A stretch of 10,176 nt of DNA from Scenedesmus sp. ARA3 (lineage: Eukaryota; Chlorophyta; Chlorophyceae; Sphaeropleales; Scenedesmaceae), in the NCBI GenBank assembly GCA_004335835.1, contig RWJK01001698.1, forward strand, positions 1-10,176. Reading direction: 5' to 3'. The notes beneath the pieces were generated by a model. The model saw only the letters and a list, made by a program, of their open reading frames with translations, was not told the DNA's origin and did not search any database. Positions within the stretch are counted from its first letter, which is position 1, and every line of letters starts with the position of its first letter. Positions 1 to 8,694 of the stretch are shown piece by piece. A program made the translations under genes and the position numbers.

Positions 1-267
1 CTAGTGGTGAGGCTGGTGTTTCAGCAGTGCGGGGAAACTGTGCAACACTGTGGTGACATGCTGTTCTTCGCTGTGAGGTGTGTGTCTGTCACCAGCAAGG
101 GGTATGTGTCAGTGCGTGTGGAGTGGAGGGGGCTTTGGGGGCGTGTGCGTCAATACCGCATGCGATAATTGTTCATAGGCTGGCAGCTGCTGCAGCTGCT
201 GGCACATTCAAGTGCCTCACCAATTGCAGTGCAGCACCGTGCTGCACAGCTGGCAGCTGTGTACTGC

Positions 268-283
268 TGCTGCTGCAGCAGCA
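268..283. repeat. 16-bp perfect palindrome centred on CTGCAG
   Basis: The sequence TGCTGCTGCAGCAGCA is its own reverse complement. It is a short CTG run meeting a short CAG run, so it may be a by-product of triplet repeat dynamics rather than a binding site. Confidence 0.7.
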
Positions 284-488
284 CATATGCTGTACAGCGG
301 TTCAGAGGCACCTCCTAGGCCTGCCTTTTAGCGTGTGCTGTGTGTGTTTGTGTGCAAGCAGGCAGCACCATGTAATATGGCTTGATCAGGCCCATCGTGT
401 CATATAACATGTACTTTGGAGAGCCTCACGAACTGCAGTGCAGCCTATAGGCTGCAAGCAGCTAGTTGTCTGCTGCACAGGTGATCGT

Positions 489-507
489 CAGCTGGAAGTT
501 CCAGCTG
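489..507. repeat. Palindrome with 9-bp arms and 1-nt spacer
   Basis: CAGCTGGAA at 489-497 is followed by one G and then TTCCAGCTG at 499-507, a perfect reverse complement. It lies in the upstream region. It could be a dimeric protein binding site or a hairpin in a transcript; neither is shown. Confidence 0.7.
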
Positions 508-607
508 TCTGCAATGCACCTGGAGCGGTGGAGGCTCCTTGTCAATATTTAAGCAACTGAGGTCAGTAACTCAAGGTAACACCAGGGCATTGCAACAGTA
601 CTCCTTT

Positions 608-625
608 GGCAGAAGGCCTTCTGCC
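608..625. repeat. 18-bp perfect palindrome
   Basis: GGCAGAAGGCCTTCTGCC reads the same on both strands with no spacer. It lies about 920 bases before the predicted start codon. Function unknown. Confidence 0.75.
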
Positions 626-940
626 TCGGCAGGGCTGCCTGCTGCTGCCTCACCGCAGCTGCCCAGTACACGCACTGCAGACTTCGGTGTGCATTTTAAA
701 TAGATATCTGTAGTTGTCGTTATAGTATTCAATTCATACGCAAATCGCACACACTGTCGAAGATGCGTTCACAGATGTTTCACCACGGAGGGGTGAGGGG
801 CAGAAGGAACAGGTTCGTGGGGACGGCCGCGAACTCCTGAAAGGCAGCGACTAAACAGCTTTTTTGTATAGGTTAAACACTATAATCAACCGCAAAACGG
901 TATTGGGAGCGAAACAAAGACGATAACAGCAGTTCACGCA

Positions 941-965
941 GATGTTCACCAAAATTGTGAACATC
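941..965. repeat. Perfect 9-bp inverted repeat with 7-nt loop
   Basis: GATGTTCAC at 941-949 and GTGAACATC at 957-965 are exact reverse complements around a 7-base AT-rich loop. It sits in an AT-richer stretch upstream of the gene. It could be an operator-like site or a hairpin. It has no T-run after it, and the eukaryotic context argues against a rho-independent terminator. Confidence 0.7.
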
Positions 966-1047
966 ACAACCCTTGATGAACTATTTGCGAAGGCTTTGTG
1001 AAGTCCCTGTCGCCACAGTGTGATATCATCTTGACATTTGACATGAG

Positions 1048-1099
1048 GTCACAATTGTAAGTGCGCTGTCTGTCACAATGTTTATTATGAGCATTGTGA
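1048..1099. promoter_or_regulatory. Cluster of GTCACAAT/CATTGTGA boxes
   Basis: GTCACAAT occurs as a direct repeat at 1048-1055 and 1072-1079. TCACAATG (1073-1080) is matched by its exact reverse complement CATTGTGA at 1092-1099, across an 11-base AT-rich spacer. Three related boxes in about 50 bases, some 450-500 bases before the start codon, suggest a regulatory site for a dimeric factor. This is inference from pattern and position only. Confidence 0.35.
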
Positions 1100-1161
1100 G
1101 TGTTTTTTCAAATCGTTGGCGCTGACGTGACTGATCATAGCTCACTGCACATGCTCTCACA

Positions 1162-1209
1162 TGGGGCGCCCCAGCACTGTAGCAGTACCGTACTGCCTTG
1201 GCAAGGCAG
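1162..1209. repeat. Three back-to-back palindromes
   Basis: TGGGGCGCCCCA (1162-1173) is a perfect 12-bp palindrome. GCAGTAC-C-GTACTGC (1182-1196) has perfect 7-bp arms. CTGCCTTG-G-CAAGGCAG (1193-1209) has perfect 8-bp arms and overlaps the previous one by four bases. Three such elements in 48 bases upstream of the gene are unlikely to be a background pattern, but their role is unknown. Confidence 0.65.
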
Positions 1210-1235
1210 CAGCAACCGTCAAGAACCCAGCCCAA

Positions 1236-1539
1236 CCGGAGCTGTAGCCCGGTTTACGGCAGCAGAAACAACAGCTGAAAACAATTCACTGCGGCCTGCA
1301 ATCGGTGGCTTCCCTCAAGCTGCGCGTGTCCTGCCAACAGGCTCCGACCAAGGGAGCCCAAACACAGGACAGGAAAGCCCTAGGTCAGCAGAGTGATGTA
1401 ACTGCCTCGGCCGATGCTCAGCCAGCGTTACAGCCTGCCGCATACATCGTTTCGTTTTTGGGTTGATTGTTTTGCTCGCGTCCGGAGCTCTGCACCCACT
1501 TTACAGCTGCAGCAGAAGCCACCGCTGAAGCAACAATTT
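1236..1539 (+). repeat. Duplicated segment of the presumed 5'-UTR
   Basis: The segment just before the start codon (about 1482-1538) has a diverged upstream copy at about 1236-1286. Both begin CCGGAGCT, pass through a TTTAC.G core and end in CAGCAGAA..CNAC.GCTGAA followed by AACAATT or ACAATT. The downstream copy leads directly into the start codon at 1547; the upstream copy does not reach an equivalent ATG. This is the same kind of duplication at a functional boundary seen at the splice junctions further down. Confidence 0.6.
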
Positions 1540-1546
1540 GTCCGCG

Positions 1547-1722
1547 ATGGGCGAGCCAGTAGACGCTGAGAGGCTCTGCGAGCGTGTCAGACACTACGCA
1601 AAAGCAGCAGGTGCCTCGGAAGCTGCTTGCAGGCAGATGCTGGACATGCTGCAGTCCCCACTGGGCAAAGCAGTGCTGGCTCTGCCACAGCAGCAGCTGG
1701 ACTCCTTACTGGTCAACGACAT
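1547..1722 (+). CDS. Exon 1 with start codon
   Basis: The ATG at 1547 lies in a good context (CCGCG-ATG-G) and gives MGEPVDAERLCERV. An in-frame TGA at 1526-1528 blocks upstream extension unless an acceptor (for example CTGCAG at 1507-1512) intervenes. The segment encodes about 58 residues, likely helical. The donor is at 1723 (GTGAGT), leaving phase 2. It joins in frame to exon 2 as AT-G, giving Met-Tyr across the junction. No tandem copies of this donor end are visible in intron 1 (230 bases). Confidence 0.75.
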
Positions 1723-1998
1723 GTGAGTGTGCATTGCAGCAGCATCCGTTGAGATGTGGCCAGATCACAAATGACTGTAATGGAATGCAAACGTTGGCAC
1801 TTGTCCAACGGCAGGTTGCGCTAGCCAGACAGCGTCCTGCACGCTGCATCGGCAGCAGTGCCAGAAGATGTGCGCTGGCATATGCGCCTGCTGCTGCTGC
1901 TGTTGCTTCCTCGGTAGCCTCAATAGTTACTGCTGCTGCTGTTGCGCTGCAGGTACAAGCTGCGCATGCAGAACATGTACAGCCAGTTCATGACTGGT

Positions 1999-2033
<35 letters not shown>

Positions 2034-2858
2034 GCAGCAGCAGCAGCAGCAGCGGCAGGCGGCGGCAGCGGCAGCAGCAGCAGCGGCAGCGGCAGCAGCA
2101 GCGGTGGCAGCAGCAGTAGCAACAACCGTGTGTAAGTGACCAGTGGTATGGCGGATCTTGAGCGCAAAGTCAGCAGACACCCCTGATAAGAGGCAGCAGC
2201 CGCATTCAGAGCAGCAGTAGGGGCTTGTGAGTGGCTGATGCAAGAGATGCTGTGCATTGTAAGCAGTACAGGCAGGCGTGCCACGAAGCAGTAGCATACC
2301 ATGCTACAGGTGCATCGCAGTACTTTGTACAGAGCAGCAGCAACAAGGCCCTCAGAAGCAGCACTGCTTGGCGAAGTGCACGGTGCTGCTGCTGCTGCCG
2401 CTGCTGCTGCTGCTGCCGTCCCTGCAGGCGTGTCTGCTGACTTTGCGCTCAAGATTCGCCGCATCTCTGGTGGTGACGGCAGCGCCACACCTGCCACTGT
2501 GTTGTCAGACATGCGCCAGCAGCAGCCGGAGATTTACAGGTGCGGCCTGGCCCAGGCCTAGGGTGTATTAATTGAAGCACACGAATGCTTGTTACATCAG
2601 GTGTAAAGCATAGACGTTTGCGAAGTGTGGTGCAGGCCCTGCGGCAGCTGGAGCCGACATGTCATATTGTTACTCTGCAAATTTAACGTCATTTGTATGC
2701 ATCCTAGGGCGCTGCGACACAGGTTGCTTGGAGTTGGCAGCAGCTGCTGCTGCTGCTGCTGTTGCTGGCGCGCAGTGTGCTGGCGCTCCGCGTGTGCAGG
2801 CAGCTCGTGCACTGCAAACGTCACTCTTCGCACACGTATGTGTGACCCACATTGTTTG

Positions 2859-2902
<44 letters not shown>

Positions 2903-3534
2903 AGTGCGCTGATGAAGCGTGTGTGTGTGCAGCTGCAGCAGCTGCAGCCTTTGGAGCTGCGCGTGCTGGCAGCACTGCAGGAGTTCCATGACGGCTGGCA
3001 GCCACCAGAGGTGAGCCGCCGCTGCTGCTGCTGCTGCTGCTGCTGCATAGTGTCAGGTTTTGTTATGTTGAAGCCCCGTGAGTTTCATGGGGGCTGGCAG
3101 CCATCAGAGGTGACCTGGTGATACAGCCCGTGCTGCTGCTGCTGCTGCTGCTACACCAGACCAGCGCTCTGCATGTTTAGGGTTAAGTGTGGTAGGTTTC
3201 TGCTGTCTGGCATGCTGCAGTGATCTGTATGTGCTGCTGCTGCCTGGCATGGCATGTGCATCATACATTGCATACGTCATGCCAGGCAACAGCAGCAGCA
3301 TACATTGCTATCAAATTGGAGCTGTTGCTATTGATAAATGTAAAAATAGACAGGAAGGAAGTAATGGTGAGAGTTGTGTACGTGTTTGAATCTGCTGCTG
3401 CTATGCTGCTAATTGGTGTTGCTGTGTTAATCAGGCGATGCTGTCGAGGCTCTCTGCAAATGGTGGGGCCGCATCAGCTGGGTGTCAACCACTTTCGCGT
3501 CGTGCACTTTCACATCTGCTGCTGCTGCACTGCC

Positions 3535-3578
<44 letters not shown>

Positions 3579-4649
3579 GTTCAGGCGATGCTGTCGAGGC
3601 TGTCTGCCAATGGTGTGGCACCCATCAGCTGGGTGGACATCAACGGCAGTCCAGTAGCCATTGGATCAGGTGAGATGGGGTGCACACAGCTGTTCAGTTA
3701 TGAGCAGCACAGCCAAGCCTGCACCATGCTGCTCAGTGCCGGGCACAGTGGCCATCTTGCTGCTTGAGCACACACTTGGATCATAAACTACCCCCCTACC
3801 CCTTACATTGTCACCTTGCCTGCAGGCCCCATCGGGGCGGACAGCAACACGCACATTGCCCTGTACAGACCCTGCCATGGTTCGTTACTAACAGTGTTAC
3901 TTTGTTACATTGCCTGCAGGTCCCATTGAGGCGGCCAGCAACACAGAGACTAGCTGCATGCAGGCGGTGCAGGCGGCAGTGATCGCAGCAGGCGCGGCCA
4001 AAGCCACAGCAGCAGCAGCTGCCTGCAAAGGCAGTCACACCCGTACTGCTGCTGCTGCTGCTCCCGCAACATGTGGGCCTGCAAGCATCACCCCTGCAGC
4101 TGCAGCTGACAGCATAACCGCAGCAGCTGGAGCAGCAGACACAAACGCAGCAACAGCAGCAGCAGCAGCGTTTCATGCAAGCAGCTGTGTGCTGGACCGC
4201 ACGGAGCGCCTGGCCTGCAGCTTGGGACATATGGTGGGGGTGGTGGAGGCGATCAATGAGACAGGGCACAACTTTGACATCCTGCTGATGGCAGGTGGGC
4301 GGCATTATTGTTGCTGTTGAAAAAGGATAGTTACATGTGGGTCCTGGCTGCATCTTTCACTGCGTTGCATTGCTGCAAGAAGCTGGCAGCTTAGGGCGCA
4401 TGGCTGGGGTGGTGGAGGCGATTAATGAGACAGGGCACAACTTTGACATCCTGCTGATGGCAGGTGAGCGGCAACACCATTCTTTGTAACAGAGGATGGA
4501 TACATGTGGTTCCTGGCACTGATCGCAGATGGTATTCTGCTTTGCAGTGCTGTAAGGATAGTAGGCTACTCGCAGCACAAGCATGGCAAGGGTTATGGGG
4601 CAGATACACAATGCAGGGCATGAGTTCAACCTACTGCTGATGGCAGGTG

Positions 4650-4700
<51 letters not shown>

Positions 4701-5441
4701 CGGTGTTGCTGGAAAGAGTACCTGTGCAACAGTGAGGCCGCAGCTTGTGGCAGAAGGATGGAGCGTCAGCAAAAGAGCAGTCTGGAGCAGTACAATTATA
4801 ATATGTGCAGCAGCTACCTTCATACTCTGCATCTGGCGAATGCGACTGTTGCTCTGCGCTTCAGTGCTGCACCAGCTAGCACAGTCCTGCTGTTTTACCT
4901 CTGCTTGTCTGCAACCCGCGCTGCGCTGTGCTGTTTGCTGCTGTGCAGGGCGGCCCTGTGCTGTGCTGCCAGATATAATGAGCAGCTGTGCTGTGCTGTG
5001 TGTTGCAGTTACAGCATTCTGCGATGTGCTGTGTGATGCTGTGCAGGGCGGCGCTCCACCGACCTGCTGCACCTGCTGCTGCAGAACCTGTACTTCATGC
5101 ACCACGCGCGCAACTACATAGGTGAGAGCATATTCTTACTAGTAGTACTAGTAGTACTACTTCCTGTTTTTGCCTGTTTGTATGAGTGGTGTGCTCTGCA
5201 ACCCGTACTTCATGAAGCATGCACGCAACTACTCAGGTGAGGCGAGCGCTGTGTACACACCAAAATAGCATACATATTATCAGTTGGTATGTACATCGGG
5301 CAGCTGATAGTCGGACTGGGCATGAAGCAGCAGCTGCTGCTGCTGCAGGCACCTCGTCAGTGCTGGTGTGCGCGCTGCTGCGGCAGATAATGGTCGACCT
5401 GGGCATGACGCTACTGCCGCTACTGCTGCCGCTGCTGCTGC

Positions 5442-5477
<36 letters not shown>

Positions 5478-5581
5478 AGGCACGTCATCTGTGCTGGTGT
5501 GCGCGCTGCTGCGCCCGCTGATGGTTGACCGGGGCATGACGCTACTGCTGCTGCTGCTGCCGCCGCCGCTGCTGCTGCTGC

Positions 5582-5629
<48 letters not shown>

Positions 5630-8358
5630 AGGCACCTCGTCAGTGCTGGTGTGCGCTGTGCTGCGGCCACTAATGGTCGACCTTGGCATGCCCCTGCAGC
5701 AGCGGCAGCAGCTGGTGAAGCGGCTGCTGGGCACGCATGCGCACGAGATGAGCTCAATGGCGCAGCAGCTGCTGGCTGGATACGATCAGGAGGCCGGGCG
5801 GCGCTGCGGGCTCAAGGTACGGCATATATTTTCGGTTACATCACTAGTGGCTACAGTAGACACTTGAGGGTGTTTGAGGGTTGAAGCGAGCAGCTGCTGG
5901 CTGGTTACGACCAAGAAGCGGGGCGGCGCTGCGGGCTCAAGGTGCAGTACAAGTTCATGGCCTATGTGTGCTATATTGCGTCAAAGTGCTCAGTTCTTGA
6001 GCAAGCAGTTGATGGCTGGAGACGATCAGGAGGCTGGGCAGCGCTGCAGGCTCAACGTACGGCATATGCTTTCGGTTACATCACTAGTGGCTACAGTAGA
6101 CACTTCAGGGCAGTTGAGGGTTGGAGCGAGCAGCTGCTGGCTGGATACGATCAGGAGCCCAGCAGGCGCTGCGGGCTCAAGGTACGCTGCATGTGTGTGT
6201 AAGGAGTTTCTTGTGCAAACACATGCATGAGGCCACACTCTCTGAGACAGGCAACTGATGATTGGCAGGCCACAGAAGGCTGCAGTTGAGCTTGCTTGCT
6301 TGGCGGGTGCCTGCAGGGACAGGAGTGGCACCTCGTGTGAGGGGTGATTGCCGACTGGCTTTCACTGCTTCATCAACAGATTAATTGTGCTTGCTTGGCT
6401 GCTGCCAGCTGGGACAGGAGTGGCACCTCCCAACTCCCCTCGCTGCGCACGCTGCCGCTGCCTGCGCCAGTAACTGACACAGCACGGCGCATGCTGCTGT
6501 TGTTGCAGGTGCCTGTGTGCATCAGCCAGCGCCTGGCGCATCTGCTGTTCATGGCTGCCAATGGAGACCAGACCCCCACCGCATGACCTGACACCTTCAG
6601 CACCCGTTGTGCGGGTGGCTGCAGCTGACGGTGTGTGTTTGCCTGGTAATACCAAACACAGGATTGATAACTCTTGCTCTTCCTCACTATGCACACTGCT
6701 GTTGCCTGCACAATGAATATGCATGATGAAATGCGTATATACGTGCTGCTCTGCAGGTGCCTGTGTGCATCAGCCAGTGCCTGTCGCATCTGCTGTTCAT
6801 GGCTGCCAATGGAGACCAGACCCCCACCGCACTGCCCGACACCTTCAGCACCCGATGTGCGGGTGGCTGCAGCTGACGTTGTGTGTTTGCCTGGTAATAC
6901 CAAACACAGGATTGATAACCCTTGCTCTTCCTCACTATGCACACTGCTGTTGCCTGCACAATGAATATGCGTATATACGTGCTGCTCTGCAGGTGCCTGT
7001 GTGCATCAGCCAGTGCCTGGCGCATCTGCTTTTCATGGCTGCCAATGGAGACCAGACCCCCACAGCACTGCCCGACACCTTCGGCACACCCTACTTCGTG
7101 AGGGTGGCGCTGCTCCTGGAGGCGCCGGCTGAGTTCGTAGAAGACATGGCGCTGCGCTGGGGGCAGCAGATTGAGCCAGGCAGCAAGGTGTTTGACCTGT
7201 TCGGGTGAGTGTTTTAAAGCTCAATCATCCATTACTTTGAACAATGTTTCAGGGCGCCTTGATATACTGACATTGTAAAGGCGGTGATTTGTTTGTGGCT
7301 TTTGATATGTTTAGGTGGCGCTGCTGCTGCAGCCTCCGGCAGAGTTTGTGCAGGACATGCAGCAGCGCTGGGGCGTGCAAATTGAGCCAGGCAGCAAGGT
7401 GTTTGACCTGTTCAGGCTAGTGCTTTGAATCCTTTCTGTTTACTACATTTGTATATGTTCAGCATATAGCTTGCGTTGCCAGGCATTTTCAAACGCAACC
7501 TGAAACATATGTTGGGTTGGGTGCATTTGCTTCGTGAGGGTGGCCCTGCTGCTGGAGCGCCGGCTGAGTGTGTGAGCGACATGCAGCAGCGCTGGGGCGT
7601 GAAAATTTCCCCAAGCAGCAAAGTTTTTGACCTGTTCAGGTGAGGATGGACAGGGCGTGGTGCACTGCCAGACACCTTCGGCACGCCATACTTTGTGAGG
7701 GGGGCGCTGCTGCTGGCGCCCCCACCAGAGTTTGTGGAAGACATGCAGCAGCAATGGGGCGTGGCGATCGCCCCAAGCACCAAAGTTTTTGACCTGTTCA
7801 GGTGAGGATGGAAAGGGCGTGATATATGGCCAGTGTTCAGCACGCCCTACTTTGTGCGGGTGGCCCTGCTGCTGGAGCCTCTGGCAGAGTTTGTGGAAGA
7901 CATGGCTCTGCGTTGGGGCGTGAAGATTGAGCAAGGCAGCCGTGTATTTGACCTGTTCAGGCGAGTATTTGAAAGCTCAATTATCAGACACAAAGCTTTA
8001 GCGTGCTTCGGGGCACTTTCACCTTTTCAAATGGCATATCCGGTGATTTGGTTGAGTTGCTTGTGTTTTGTGCGGGTGGCCCTGCTGCTGCAGCCTCCGG
8101 CAGAGTTTGTGCAGGACATGCAGCAGCGCTGGGGCGCGCAAATTGAGCCAGGCAGCAAGGTGTTTGACCTGTTCAGGTGACATGGGTGTGTTTTGCTTTT
8201 ATGTGGCAAGGCACAGTTGCAAAGTTCAGGTCCGGTAGGTTGTGACGCTGTGTGGTGCTGTGTGGTGCACAGTCAGTGGTGATGCTGCAGCTGCTGGCAG
8301 CAGCTTCCGATGAGTATGTTGTTCCCTGTACCCTGCTGTGTCATGCTCCTCGGCCTCA

Positions 8359-8389
<31 letters not shown>

Positions 8390-8390
8390 T

Positions 8391-8421
<31 letters not shown>

Positions 8422-8641
8422 CGCAGGGTGTGGCGCATGGACAGCGGTGACTACCCCACCCTTGCCCAGCTCATCACAGATGCCTGGCCCAGCACACACC
8501 TCAGTTCTAAAATTAACTTGCTGCTGCTGCTGCTGCTGCTGCCACAGGGTGTGGCGCATGGACAGCGGCGACTACCCCACCCTTGCCCAGCTCATCACAG
8601 ATGCCTGGCCCAGCACACACTTCAATTCTGAAATTCATTTG

Positions 8642-8694
<53 letters not shown>

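Larger units (their letters stand above)
1..1235. other. Upstream region without a convincing gene
   Basis: No open frame here looks like protein. The longest + frame (about 78-407) is cysteine-rich, reads through CTG/CAG-rich DNA and has no splice-supported continuation. The stretch is partly AT-rich (about 690-760 and 840-960). It holds several short perfect palindromes (268-283, 489-507, 608-625, 941-965, 1073-1099 and 1162-1209) and a short imperfect direct repeat, GCCTCAC.AA.TGCAGTGCAGC, at 214-235 and 423-444. It may contain the 3' end of an upstream gene at its left and the promoter of the downstream gene at its right. No clear TATA box or poly(A) signal fixes either boundary; a TGTAA at about 371 is too weak alone. 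Confidence 0.5.

Noticed and set aside
78..407. Open frame of about 109 residues, cysteine-rich
   Set aside because: Composition reflects TGT/TGC-rich DNA; no splice-supported extension, no recognisable motif, and a palindromic CTG/CAG segment inside it.
941..1099. Miniature inverted-repeat transposon
   Set aside because: The two inverted repeats (941-965 and 1073-1099) do not share terminal sequence and I see no target-site duplication.
1988..2512. Long minus-strand frames with polyalanine and polyleucine
   Set aside because: They are readings of the CAG/CTG tracts and of the reverse complement of exon 3. The same holds for minus-strand frames at 2597-3048, 3427-3621, 4626-5105, 5280-5757 and 8226-8825.
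3776..3783. TTGGATCA as a second exon 5 donor-end copy
   Set aside because: Only eight bases match the exon 5 end and no donor follows.
7096..8176. Dscam-like mutually exclusive exons
   Set aside because: The copies carry only one end of the exon plus its splice site. They cannot replace the full exon, and one is frameshifted.
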